21,819 nucleotides of DNA, from the NCBI GenBank assembly GCA_051306415.1, contig JBPPNE010000113.1:1-21819 (forward strand), in the 5' to 3' direction. The DNA comes from CBDDRG01 sp051306415 (GTDB taxonomy: Bacteria > Pseudomonadota > Gammaproteobacteria > Pseudomonadales > Porticoccaceae). The position numbers and the translations under genes were made by a program. A model generated the notes under the pieces. The model worked only from the letters and a program-made list of their open reading frames with translations. It was not told the origin of the DNA and made no database searches. Of the stretch, positions 1 to 7,755 are shown one piece after another. Positions within the stretch are counted from its first letter, which is position 1; each line of letters opens with the position of its first letter.

Positions 1-123
1 GCCTGGCAACTCAACACCCGACCGCGCAAAAGCCTCAACTTCAGATGCCCCGCAGAACTCTTTATGCCAGACTCCTTCGACATCCTTAAACATCATCATC
101 AACTCGTTGCACTTCGAACTTGA
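1..123 (+). CDS. IS30-family transposase, C-terminal end (partial)
   Basis: The first 40 codons are open in frame 1 and end at TGA 121-123. The peptide contains LNTRPRKSLNF and ends in HHQLVALRT. This is the usual end of IS30-family DDE transposases: the block after the last catalytic Glu, followed by a His-rich tail ending inside the right terminal repeat. The gene starts upstream of the window, so the catalytic residues are not visible. It reads toward the sulfate-binding protein gene, and its stop is only 35 bp before that start codon, so transposase transcripts could run into the sulfate operon. The family call is good; the specific IS cannot be named. Confidence 0.85.
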   Translation, partial: AWQLNTRPRKSLNFRCPAELFMPDSFDILKHHHQLVALRT

Positions 124-130
124 AACCGCC
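106..130. repeat. Probable right terminal inverted repeat of the IS30-type element
   Basis: The segment starting GTTGCACTTCGAAC overlaps the transposase stop codon and ends near 130. IS30-family right ends have this layout, with the last codons inside the terminal repeat. The left repeat lies outside the window, so the exact outer boundary and the target duplication cannot be confirmed. Confidence 0.5.
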
Positions 131-158
131 CCCTAATCCTCTGCTGGAGTTGGCTTGA

Positions 159-1154
159 ATGATCAAGAAAATAGTGTTGCTCGCCGCCCTGGTGCTGCCG
201 ATCAGCTCGCCGGCGGCCACAGTCGAGTTGCTGAATGTGTCCTATGACCCCACCCGCGAGCTGTATCAGGATTTCAACGCCGAGTTTGCGAAGTACTGGA
301 AAGAGAAAGCTGGTGATGCGGTCACCATCAAGCAATCCCACGGCGGCGCCGGTAAACAGGCGCGGGCGGTGATCGATGGCCTGGAAGCTGACGTCGTGAC
401 CCTGGCGCTGGCCTACGACATCGACGAGATTGCCGCGCTCACCAAAAAATTGCCGAAGGACTGGCAGTCGCGATTGCCGCATGCGAGCTCACCCTACACC
501 TCGACCATCGTATTCCTGGTGCGCAAGGGCAATCCCAAAAACATCTACGACTGGAACGACCTGGTGCGTGAAGGCGTCAGCGTGATCACACCGAATCCCA
601 AGACCTCGGGTGGTGCGCGCTGGAACTACCTGGCGGCCTGGGCTTATGCGAAGAAAAACCTCGGCAGCGATGAGGCAGCGCGGGATTTCGTCACTCGCCT
701 CTACAAAAATGTGCCGGTGCTCGATAGCGGCGCCCGCGGCTCGACCACGACCTTCGCTCAGCGCGGTATCGGCGATGTGTTCATCTCATGGGAGAACGAA
801 GCCTTTCTGGCGGTGAATGAGCTCGGGCCGGAGAAATTCGAGATCGTGGTGCCGTCGCTGTCAATTCTCGCAGAACCGCCGGTGACTCTGGTGGATGCCA
901 ATGCCGCCAAACACGGCACCACCGAGGTCGCCAAGGCGTATCTCGAATACCTCTACTCGCCGGTTGGCCAAAAACTGGCCGCGAAACATTACTACCGCCC
1001 GGTGTCACCGGAGCACGCGGACCCCGCCGATATCGCGCGCTTTCCAAAGCTCGAATTGGTGGCTATTGCTAAATTTGGCGGCTGGCAGCAGGTACAGAAA
1101 ACGCACTTCATCGAGGGCGGAGTATTTGACCAAATCCTGGCGGCGGGCAAGTAG
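159..1154 (+). CDS. sbp: Sulfate-binding periplasmic protein of the sulfate/thiosulfate ABC importer
   Basis: This 331-residue protein captures sulfate in the periplasm and delivers it to the CysTW channel. Residues 1-20 form a signal peptide (KK, a hydrophobic core, then SSPAA before TVELL). The mature protein starts with LLNVSYDPTRELY and continues with the SHGGAGKQARAVIDG region and the ADVVTLALAYDID stretch, all typical of the Sbp/CysP family. Length matches the family (about 330). ATG 159 is preceded by GGAG at 146-149 with 9 nt spacing. It is the first gene of a four-gene importer. No promoter fits in the roughly 28 bp between the IS30 end and the ATG, so expression probably depends on the IS or on upstream sequence now displaced. 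CysP (thiosulfate) is a close alternative; Sbp is preferred from overall resemblance. Confidence 0.93.
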   Translation: MIKKIVLLAALVLPISSPAATVELLNVSYDPTRELYQDFNAEFAKYWKEKAGDAVTIKQSHGGAGKQARAVIDGLEADVVTLALAYDIDEIAALTKKLPKDWQSRLPHASSPYTSTIVFLVRKGNPKNIYDWNDLVREGVSVITPNPKTSGGARWNYLAAWAYAKKNLGSDEAARDFVTRLYKNVPVLDSGARGSTTTFAQRGIGDVFISWENEAFLAVNELGPEKFEIVVPSLSILAEPPVTLVDANAAKHGTTEVAKAYLEYLYSPVGQKLAAKHYYRPVSPEHADPADIARFPKLELVAIAKFGGWQQVQKTHFIEGGVFDQILAAGK

Positions 1155-1280
1155 TAAGCTGACACAAATGGAAATAGCAAATGCCCCGGTTGGTCACGAT
1201 TTAAACAGGGTATGCGCAAAACCAGCGCCATCGGCAATCTGTCGGTGGCGCTGGGTAACGAAACGGGAGTTTTACCATTC

Positions 1281-2192
1281 ATGAAACCGAAACCAACGCT
1301 ATCCGACAGCGGGCGCAGCCGACGTCAAGCCTCCGCCATACCCGGTTTCAATCTCAGTCTGGGATTTACCCTTACCTATCTCAGTCTGATCGTGTTGATT
1401 CCGTTGGCCGGTGTGTTTGCCAAGGCCGCTGGTCTCGGCTGGATCGAACTCTGGCAGGTATTGAGTTCACCGCGCGTACTCGCCGCGCTCAAATTGTCTT
1501 TTGGTACAGCGTTCATTGCCGCCATGATCAACGCTGTTTTCGGCACGCTGGTCGCCTGGGTGTTTGTCCGCTATGAATTTCCCGGCAAGCGTCTGTTCGA
1601 CGCCACCATCGATTTGCCCTTTGCGCTGCCCACAGCGGTGGCCGGCATTGCCCTGACCGCGTTGTATGCGGGCAACGGCTGGGTCGGCCAGTGGCTGGAG
1701 CCGGCGGGCCTCAAGGTGGCCTATACGCCAGTCGGCATCGTGGTGGCGCTGACTTTCATAGGCCTGCCCTTCGTGGTGCGCACGCTGGAACCGGTGTTGC
1801 GCGATGCCGAAAAGGAGCTGGAGGAAGCCGCGGCATCCCTCGGTGCGACCCGCTGGCAAACGGTGACGCGGGTGATCCTGCCCGCTGTGCTGCCGGCGTT
1901 GGTGACTGGGTTTGCATTGGCGTTTGCGCGCGGCGTCGGTGAATACGGCTCGGTGATTTTCATCGCCGGCAATCTGCCTTATGTTTCCGAAATAGCGCCG
2001 CTGCTGATCATCATCAAGCTGGAGGAGTTCAGTTATGGTGGCGCTGCTGCGGTGGCTGTGGCCATGCTGCTCATCTCCTTCGTCCTGTTGCTGCTCATCA
2101 ATTCTTTACAGTCCTGGTCGAATCGCCACAAGCGCCAGGGTCGTCAGCACGCCGTGTTGCCGCATCCCGTCCTGCAGGGGGCTGGCGCATGA
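1281..2192 (+). CDS. cysT: Sulfate ABC transporter permease CysT (CysU)
   Basis: An inner-membrane permease of about 303 residues forming half of the sulfate channel with CysW. Several hydrophobic segments are evident, starting with the FTLTYLSLIVLIPLAGVF helix. The cytoplasmic EAA loop that docks on CysA reads EEAAASLGATRWQTVTRVILP. ATG 1281 is chosen because GGGAG at 1265-1269 sits 11 nt upstream and the reading starts near the family's usual N-terminus. An in-frame ATG at 1212 would add 23 residues without a good ribosome binding site. The gap after sbp is about 126 bp. The stop overlaps the cysW start (ATGA), indicating translational coupling. Confidence 0.93.
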   Translation: MKPKPTLSDSGRSRRQASAIPGFNLSLGFTLTYLSLIVLIPLAGVFAKAAGLGWIELWQVLSSPRVLAALKLSFGTAFIAAMINAVFGTLVAWVFVRYEFPGKRLFDATIDLPFALPTAVAGIALTALYAGNGWVGQWLEPAGLKVAYTPVGIVVALTFIGLPFVVRTLEPVLRDAEKELEEAAASLGATRWQTVTRVILPAVLPALVTGFALAFARGVGEYGSVIFIAGNLPYVSEIAPLLIIIKLEEFSYGGAAAVAVAMLLISFVLLLLINSLQSWSNRHKRQGRQHAVLPHPVLQGAGA

Positions 2193-3094
2193 GACAGGCC
2201 ACGGATCACTCGCTGCTCGACCCGCCCCAGCTGCCCTTCGAGCCATTGCTGCAACGCAATGCCGTGGTCACCGAGCAACCCTGGGTGCGCTGGCTGTTGA
2301 TCGGTGGGGCGCTGCTGTTTCTGCTGGCCTTTCTGCTGTTGCCGCTGATTGCAGTGTTCACCGAGGCGCTGCGCAATGGCGTCGGCGTGTACTGGCGGGC
2401 GCTGAGTGACCCGGATGCGCTGGCCGCGGTGCGCCTGACGCTGCTGGTGGCCGCCATCGCGGTGCCGCTGAATCTGCTGTTTGGTGTCGCCGCGGCCTGG
2501 GCGATCGCCAAGTTCGAGTTCCGCGGCAAGACCGTGCTCACGACCTTGATTGACCTGCCGTTTTCAGTATCGCCGGTGGTCACCGGGCTCATCTATGTGC
2601 TGATGTTCGGTGCCCAGGGCTGGCTTGGGCCCTGGCTCGCCGAGCGCGATATCCAGATCATCTTCGCTGTGCCCGGCATAGTGCTCGCAACCGTGTTCGT
2701 GACCTTTCCGTTTATCGCCCGCGAGCTGATTCCGCTGATGCAGGAACAGGGTAGCGACGACGAGCAGGCCGCGCTGTCCCTCGGCGCCAATGGCTGGCAG
2801 GCGTTCTGGCGCGTCACCCTGCCCAATATCAAATGGGGCCTGCTCTATGGTGTGCTGCTGTGCAATGCGCGAGCCATGGGTGAGTTCGGCGCGGTATCAG
2901 TGGTTTCCGGCCATATTCGCGGCGAGACCAACACCATGCCGCTGCATGTCGAGATTCTCTACAACGAATACAACTTTACTGCAGCCTTCGCGGTGGCGTC
3001 GGTATTGGCCGCGCTCGCGCTGGTCACCCTCGGATTGAAAGCCCTGCTCGAAGCCCGCCATGGCGCCGAGCTGTCCAGTTCGCATCGCCATTGA
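2189..3094 (+). CDS. cysW: Sulfate ABC transporter permease CysW
   Basis: This 301-residue inner-membrane protein is the second channel subunit. Hydrophobic segments include WLLIGGALLFLLAFLLLPLIAVF near residue 35 and the FSVSPVVTGLIYVLMFG region. The EAA loop appears as DEQAALSLGANGWQAFWRVTLP, followed by the conserved RAMGEFGAVSVVSGHIRG stretch typical of CysW. Length is close to the E. coli protein (about 290). ATG 2189 overlaps the cysT TGA by 4 bp. A 78-bp gap with short GAGCCATTG repeats separates it from cysA. Confidence 0.93.
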   Translation: MRQATDHSLLDPPQLPFEPLLQRNAVVTEQPWVRWLLIGGALLFLLAFLLLPLIAVFTEALRNGVGVYWRALSDPDALAAVRLTLLVAAIAVPLNLLFGVAAAWAIAKFEFRGKTVLTTLIDLPFSVSPVVTGLIYVLMFGAQGWLGPWLAERDIQIIFAVPGIVLATVFVTFPFIARELIPLMQEQGSDDEQAALSLGANGWQAFWRVTLPNIKWGLLYGVLLCNARAMGEFGAVSVVSGHIRGETNTMPLHVEILYNEYNFTAAFAVASVLAALALVTLGLKALLEARHGAELSSSHRH

Positions 3095-3098
3095 CCCC

Positions 3099-3161
3099 GA
3101 GCCATTGCCCCTGAGCCATTGCCCCAGAGTCAATGATACGAGCGATCGACACGAGCCATTG
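3099..3161. repeat. Short GAGCCATTG repeats in the cysW-cysA gap
   Basis: GAGCCATTG occurs at 3099, 3113 and 3153. The first two belong to a 14-bp tandem unit, GAGCCATTGCCCC plus T or A. The third runs directly into the GAGGAG ribosome binding site of cysA. The function is unknown; it may be a slippage duplication or a translational spacer. Confidence 0.6.
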
Positions 3162-3172
3162 AGGAGACGCCC

Positions 3173-4306
3173 ATGGACATCGAGATCCACAACATCTACA
3201 AGAGCTTTGCCGGGTTTCCGGCATTGGTCGATGTCAACCTCGGCATCGAATCGGGTGAGCTCATCGCCTTGCTGGGGCCGTCCGGCTCTGGCAAAACCAC
3301 GCTGCTGCGGGCCATTGCGGGGCTGGAATTTCCCGATCATGGCCAGGTTTTTTTCGGTGGCGAGGATATGTCTGGCCGTCCAGTGCGGGAGCGCCGTATC
3401 GGCTTCGTGTTTCAGCATTATGCGCTGTTCAAACACATGACCGTGCTCGACAACATTGCTTTCGGGCTGCAAGTCCGACGCAGGGCCGAGCGCCCGACGT
3501 CGGCCGCGATTCGCGCCAAGGCGCTGGAACTGCTCGAGCTGGTGCAGCTGGGTGGTTTGGAGCAGCGCTACCCGCACCAGCTCTCGGGTGGTCAGAAGCA
3601 GCGGGTGGCACTGGCCCGCGCGCTCGCCATCGATCCGCGCGTGTTGCTGCTCGACGAACCCTTTGGTGCCTTGGATGCCAAGGTACGCAAGGATCTGCGC
3701 CGCTGGCTGCGCGAACTGCACCGGCAGACCGGCTACACCACAGTGTTTGTGACCCACGATCAGGAGGAAGCGCTGGAGTTGGCGGACCGTGTCGTGATCA
3801 TGAATCGAGGCCGCATCGAGCAGATTGGCGGCGTCGACGACGTCTACGAGCGTCCCCGCACGCCCTTTGTCTTCGATTTCCTCGGTGACAAAAATGTGCT
3901 GGAGGCCGATGTGCGCGGCCGCGAGATCTATCTGCCGGGTTCCACTTACCCCGTCGTCACCGACAGCATTCATCCCGCTGGTCCCGTCGATCTCTATGTC
4001 CGCCCCGGTGATCTCCGGCTTGCGGAAGCCGGTGCGCCCGGCATAGCGGCGCGGGTGGTCAGCGTGCAGCGCACCGGTCCCATCGTGCGCGCCAACGCGG
4101 CGGTGGTCGCCAATAATTCCGAGCTGAGTATTGAAGTGCCGCACCTGCACTACGACACCAGCCACTTTGTCGTCGGTGCGGTGGTGCGGCTGCGGATGAT
4201 GCAGTTCAGTCTGTTTGCGCGGGCGGACAAGGCGTCCGGCGAGTCGGCGCTGGTGGAAGCGCGGGCTCCGGAACGCCGGGAACTTACCGAGCGTGGCCGG
4301 GCCTGA
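3173..4306 (+). CDS. cysA: Sulfate/thiosulfate import ATP-binding protein CysA
   Basis: A 377-residue ATPase that powers the CysTW channel at the inner membrane. Motifs in order: Walker A GPSGSGKTT (35-43), Q-loop VFQHYA (Gln 81), signature LSGGQKQR (137-144), Walker B VLLLDEP (157-163), D-loop GALDA, and H-loop His 195 in VFVTHDQEEA. The C-terminal third (about 240-350) is a TOBE-like regulatory domain containing VDLYVRPGDLRL. The start is supported by GAGGAG at 3161-3166, 6 nt before ATG 3173. The protein is intact. A decayed 24-codon relative of residues 164-187 lies at 7594-7665. Downstream is the convergent tail of a broken amidohydrolase gene. Confidence 0.95.
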   Translation: MDIEIHNIYKSFAGFPALVDVNLGIESGELIALLGPSGSGKTTLLRAIAGLEFPDHGQVFFGGEDMSGRPVRERRIGFVFQHYALFKHMTVLDNIAFGLQVRRRAERPTSAAIRAKALELLELVQLGGLEQRYPHQLSGGQKQRVALARALAIDPRVLLLDEPFGALDAKVRKDLRRWLRELHRQTGYTTVFVTHDQEEALELADRVVIMNRGRIEQIGGVDDVYERPRTPFVFDFLGDKNVLEADVRGREIYLPGSTYPVVTDSIHPAGPVDLYVRPGDLRLAEAGAPGIAARVVSVQRTGPIVRANAAVVANNSELSIEVPHLHYDTSHFVVGAVVRLRMMQFSLFARADKASGESALVEARAPERRELTERGRA

Positions 4307-4323
4307 GCGGAAGGGAGTGGGTG

Positions 4324-4512
4324 TTATCGCGCGGCGACCGCTGGCCAGCCGCGGAAAGGCAGACCAATAAAACAGGCGGTGAGCCGTGGCAGCGCGGTGG
4401 TGCCGCCACCGGAGCGCATGATGGTGCCCGGCGTCTCACCGGTCAGCTGGTTGTTGTGCACGAGGAGTGTGCGGTTGACGAAGACATGGGAAATACCTTC
4501 GGTCTTGCAAAT
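4324..4512 (-). pseudogene. 3'-end remnant of a D-aminoacylase-family amidohydrolase gene
   Basis: Read leftward, this encodes a peptide with EGISHVFVN and VHNNQLTGETPGTIMRSG, ending at TAA (4326-4324). It matches the last about 50 residues of the intact amidohydrolase at 8763-10493, which has EGISHVFVN and VHNNQLTGATPGTIMRSG. The DNA at 4411-4508 aligns with 8808-8905 at about 87% by eye. After the match its tail diverges (GGTTALPRLTACF). Similarity stops abruptly near 4512, so more than 500 codons are missing. It lies 18 bp from the convergent cysA stop. Confidence 0.8.
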
Positions 4513-4877
4513 GAATAGGCTCCCGAACGACACCCAACTTTGCGTCCTATTCGCCGATATTGCCCCATTTAAATTATGTTTATCGAAGCAGAACCTGATA
4601 GCCAGACATAGAATCGGTGTGCTTAACTGTGTCCCAGCGGTGAAGCGAGAAGGGTCGTTTCCTTGACCACTTGCCGCGCACTATCCTTCGGTCTTGGAAA
4701 GCAGGACATTTATTCTGGCGATCACTCGCTACTTGCGAAGCGTCTCATTCCCGTGCCATCATCTTCCTGGCCGCATACCGCTAAAGTCTTCCGCTAATCT
4801 TCCGATGTATGAAGGACTCGGAGAGCGGCTACGCACTGATTGCGCCCGCTAGCGAAGGCAAGGCATTAGCACCCATC
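4513..4877. other. Gap without a recognisable gene
   Basis: About 365 bp between the amidohydrolase remnant and the glycosyltransferase-like gene. Short open frames here (for example one reading into 4666) show no family resemblance and overlap the remnant. The region is less GC-rich than the sulfate operon, consistent with a junction of foreign DNA. No convincing promoter or terminator was seen. Confidence 0.5.
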
Positions 4878-5999
4878 ATGAACACCACAAAACTGGTCTA
4901 TTACGACACCTCGAGCGTCTATTGCTCGAGCTATTATCTGAAAGGCTTCTGTGAACTGGGCGACGACGGCAAGACCGAAGTGGGTGTGTGTAATTCTCTT
5001 CCCGCCAGACTCAAGTCCGCCATTCGGGATCCCGCCTGGCAACACCTGCTGTTCGCCATGTGCCTGTTCAGATACCGTCAGGGTGGCAAAGAGCGTTTTT
5101 TCTGTATAGATACCCACGATGCCAATTCGCTGGATATTCGCAACAAGAGCCAGGGCTACCACTTGCCCCTCCTGCACCATGTCGACGCTTATTTCAAAGT
5201 AAATTTCAATCCCCAGGAGATTGCGCGGACGCCGGAGCTCCGGTCGCACAGGGATAAAATCCGGAGCGCGGCTCAATTTTTTCCGCTCAGGCCGCCCCTC
5301 GTTCCTGCGCTCAGCCGCAGAATGATACTTCCTTCGAGGCTGTGGGGCTTCAAGCCGGGCTTCTCCCACGATCATCCCTACCGCGGGCATATCACCGATG
5401 CCAGGGCTCGCTTGCGCGACCTCAAGAATTTTCCAAAACTCGACGCTATTCTAGCCCGGCGTCGGGATCAGCGAGATGTCGATATTTTTTTCATGACCAG
5501 CTTCTATGCCAAAGAACGCCATCGCCATGCGATGGCTAGCCGGCATCGCATTATGGGTGGGCTGAGCCAAGCGAGCGGGCTAACTTGCGTGGTGGGGTTC
5601 ACTGGCTTCGAAACAGTGCCGGCGGAGTACGCTCAGGCGTCGCGCCGGCGCCTGAGCCATCGGGAGTATTTCCAGACCCTGGGAAACGCTAGGATTGCGA
5701 TTTACACCCAGGGGATGGAACGCTGTATCTCGTCCAAGTTTGCCCTGGCGATGGCGCTCGGCGTTGCGCTCATCGGTGAACCGCTTGCCAATAACCCGGA
5801 GCTGATTGCCGCAAACCCGCATCTGAAGGAGCAGTTGGCCTACAACGATCCGGACGAGATCGTCGCTCGCGCGATTGAGTTGGCTCGCCAACCGGGAAAG
5901 GCCCGCGAGCTTGGCTGCCTCAATGCCGCTATGTTCGATACCCAGATGTCACCGCGCGCGGCTGCTAAACACATACTTGAGACGGTGCGCCTCAGCTGA
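4878..5999 (+). CDS. Glycosyltransferase-like protein (GT-B type, tentative)
   Basis: About 373 residues from ATG 4878. The C-terminal half resembles the nucleotide-sugar-binding half of glycosyltransferases: an EYFQTLGNARIAIYTQGMERCISSKF segment (short blocks NARIAIYTQG and CISSKFALAMALG), then PLANNPEL and a terminal helix region with VARAIELARQPGKARELG. A DAYFKVNFNPQEI stretch near the middle is seen in surface-polysaccharide transferases. The donor and acceptor cannot be predicted. An upstream in-frame ATG at 4809 adds 23 residues but lacks a ribosome binding site; 4878 begins next to the conserved-looking KLVYYDTSS and has AAGG-like sequence upstream. It is followed by cupin and aldolase genes on the same strand. 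Confidence 0.6.
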   Translation: MNTTKLVYYDTSSVYCSSYYLKGFCELGDDGKTEVGVCNSLPARLKSAIRDPAWQHLLFAMCLFRYRQGGKERFFCIDTHDANSLDIRNKSQGYHLPLLHHVDAYFKVNFNPQEIARTPELRSHRDKIRSAAQFFPLRPPLVPALSRRMILPSRLWGFKPGFSHDHPYRGHITDARARLRDLKNFPKLDAILARRRDQRDVDIFFMTSFYAKERHRHAMASRHRIMGGLSQASGLTCVVGFTGFETVPAEYAQASRRRLSHREYFQTLGNARIAIYTQGMERCISSKFALAMALGVALIGEPLANNPELIAANPHLKEQLAYNDPDEIVARAIELARQPGKARELGCLNAAMFDTQMSPRAAAKHILETVRLS

Positions 6000-6008
6000 G
6001 GCGTCACC
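5984..6008. repeat. Near-perfect palindrome across the glycosyltransferase stop codon
   Basis: The core CGCCTCAGCTGAGGCG (5988-6003) is a perfect 16-bp dyad centred on AGCT. Outer arms GGTG and CACC extend it with one unpaired T. It includes the TGA stop. No T-run follows, so it is not a standard intrinsic terminator; it could be a transcript-stabilising hairpin or a protein-binding dyad. Confidence 0.6.
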
Positions 6009-6073
6009 GGCCCATTTGCATGGTCCCGATTCTTGGGTGAGGGGACATAAATCCAACAGCAGGGTGAAACACG

Positions 6074-6580
6074 ATGATCGAAGGCGCCGTAAAAGACATG
6101 CAGTCGAGTACCCCGGATTGGGATCTGAAGCCGCTCAAAATACAGGGTGTACGGTTTAGGGAATGCAAGAATATCGTTACCAACAACTCGGTCACTAAAG
6201 AGGTATACCGCAGTGATTGGGCGTTACACGACCGGGAGATCAGACACATTATTTCGGTGACGGCGTTGCCTAATGCTGTTTTGGCTTGGCATCAGCACCT
6301 GATCCAGACAGATCACTTCTTTCCGGTGGACGGCACCTTCCTCGCCGCACTCTATGATGACCGAGAGAATTCACCGAGTTATCGACAATTGGATGTCTTG
6401 AAGCTTAGCAATCTCAGGCCTGGGGTCTTGGTCATCCCTCCGGGAATATGGCACGGGTTCAAGAACCTTACCGGCCGAGAGGCAACCTTTATCAATTATT
6501 TCGATAGAGAGTATCAGTACGCCGATCCGGACGAATATAAGCTCCCCGCGAACACTGACAAGATTCCGTTCTCATTTTGA
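6074..6580 (+). CDS. RmlC-like cupin (dTDP-4-dehydrorhamnose 3,5-epimerase family)
   Basis: A 168-residue single-domain protein. The segment AWHQHLIQTDHFFPVDG followed by FLAALYDD, then LRPGVLVIPPGIWHGFKN and NYFDREYQYADPDEYKLP, matches the RmlC-type jelly roll: the epimerase His region, the PPGxxHGF turn and the DxxYxYxDPDEYxLP end. Family members epimerise dTDP- or other NDP-keto-sugars; some relatives in polysaccharide clusters have different sugars or no known activity. AGGGTGA about 8 nt before ATG 6074 supports the start. The spacing to the glycosyltransferase-like gene (about 74 bp) and to the aldolase (about 39 bp) suggests a single transcript. Confidence 0.75.
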   Translation: MIEGAVKDMQSSTPDWDLKPLKIQGVRFRECKNIVTNNSVTKEVYRSDWALHDREIRHIISVTALPNAVLAWHQHLIQTDHFFPVDGTFLAALYDDRENSPSYRQLDVLKLSNLRPGVLVIPPGIWHGFKNLTGREATFINYFDREYQYADPDEYKLPANTDKIPFSF

Positions 6581-6619
6581 AAAGCCACCTCAGCAATGAC
6601 AGCGACATAGGTGAAGAGT

Positions 6620-7480
6620 ATGGCCCCAATAACAGCCGATGGTAGCGCACCCGGTTTCGGTGACCAGTTTGTTCTAACTCTGATTACCGATGATTCGGTT
6701 TTGGCAAGGAATGGCGTCCTTGCCGGGATCGACCGCATCGGCTTGGATCTCGAGATTATTGGCAAGGAAGAACGGCAAGGAGGCTTGGGCACACGTATCT
6801 CAGCGCACGATATCGGTCAATTGCCCCGCATTCGCGAGGCGATAGGTGATCATCCCCTGTTTGTGCGAGTGAATCCGATCCACCAGCATTCGGAAACCGA
6901 GATCGCCCGAGTTATAGGAGAAGGGGCCACACATATCATGCTGCCTTATTTCCACGGCGTCGACGAGGTAAAGCGCTTCGTCGATCTCGTCGACGCACGA
7001 GCGACCACCACATTGCTGGTCGAGACTGCTGCTGCCATGTATTTCACCGAGGAGTTGGTGGGAATTCACGGCGTCGACGAAATTCATGTTGGACTGACTG
7101 ATTTAAAATTTTCCATGCGAATACCTGCGCGGTTCGAAACCTTGGCGTCCTGGATGTTGGATCGGATGAGTGAGATTGTCCGCGAGGCGGGATTGCCATT
7201 CCACGTCGGGGGCGTCGCTCGGATTGGCGATACTGCTCTGCCGATTCCTTCCGATCTTCTCAACGCGCAGTATCCGCGACTCCAGTCCACCGGGGCGTTG
7301 GTGTCGCGGTCTTTCACCGCCCCAGTGCCGTCGGCCGACGCACTGGTTTGCGAGATTCGACGCTTCAGGGACAGCATGAATCGATGGGGTCATGCCGCTC
7401 CTCAGCAATTGGAGGAACAGCGGAAGCATCTCAAACATTTTATCCGGGATGCCCTCATCGCTGGGCGTCCCATGCCGTAA
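6620..7480 (+). CDS. HpcH/HpaI-family aldolase / citrate-lyase-like protein
   Basis: About 286 residues with the phosphoenolpyruvate/pyruvate TIM-barrel signatures of the HpcH/HpaI family: GIDRIGLDLEIIGKEER near the N-terminus (the D-x-E turn), the loop with FVRVNPIHQHS, the metal-ligand Glu in LLVETAAAMYF, and the metal-ligand Asp in HVGLTDLKFSM. The family cleaves or forms C-C bonds using divalent metal and pyruvate-type donors; here a sugar or acyl substrate is plausible from context but unknown. ATG 6620 has AGGTGA at 6609-6614 just upstream. A GTG at 6611 lies inside that ribosome binding site and is less likely. Confidence 0.75.
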   Translation: MAPITADGSAPGFGDQFVLTLITDDSVLARNGVLAGIDRIGLDLEIIGKEERQGGLGTRISAHDIGQLPRIREAIGDHPLFVRVNPIHQHSETEIARVIGEGATHIMLPYFHGVDEVKRFVDLVDARATTTLLVETAAAMYFTEELVGIHGVDEIHVGLTDLKFSMRIPARFETLASWMLDRMSEIVREAGLPFHVGGVARIGDTALPIPSDLLNAQYPRLQSTGALVSRSFTAPVPSADALVCEIRRFRDSMNRWGHAAPQQLEEQRKHLKHFIRDALIAGRPMP

Positions 7481-7593
7481 AGGGTGGACGCCGTTGCCAA
7501 AGTGTTCGAACCTGGCCATCGACAGGGCTTTCGGCAACATTGGTCTACTACCCCCAGGACCATCTGCCTCCCTGGTCCCGCGCTCGACTAGTC

Positions 7594-7665
7594 GTCGGGT
7601 TCCTTGACACCAAGATGCGCAAGGATTTCCGCAGCTGGTTGGGTGAGTCACACCAGCGCACTGGA
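7594..7665 (+). pseudogene. Short remnant of a second cysA-like ATPase gene
   Basis: Twenty-four codons read LDTKMRKDFRSWLGESHQRTG at their core and align without gaps to residues 164-187 of the intact CysA (core LDAKVRKDLRRWLRELHRQTG). By eye 14 of 24 residues are identical. This is the segment just after Walker B. No signature, Walker A or H-loop is found nearby and the similarity ends sharply on both sides. It lies between the aldolase and sulfotransferase genes. A possible further scrap near 7501-7535 is too weak to claim. Confidence 0.65.
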
Positions 7666-7755
7666 TCGATCTTGCGCGCGAACGGTTGCGCGCTGCCGAT
7701 GGAGTTTAGAAAAATTGGTGCTTAGTCTTCCTATATCTTTTCCCGGATTCCAACC

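Noticed and set aside
1212..1280. Longer start for cysT
   Set aside because: It adds 23 non-family residues and lacks a ribosome binding site; 1281 has GGGAG at good spacing.
2897..4165. A 422-codon open frame antisense to cysA
   Set aside because: A mirror frame of cysW-cysA in GC-rich DNA; no family resemblance, while cysA is complete on the other strand.
7501..7535. A second cysA scrap resembling the region after the Q-loop
   Set aside because: A few shared letters only (around GACA and GCTTTCGG), with gaps; not distinguishable from chance by eye.
7348..7725. A 125-codon frame after the aldolase
   Set aside because: Only 24 codons resemble CysA; the rest overlaps the aldolase end or is random, so it is treated as a remnant and not a gene.
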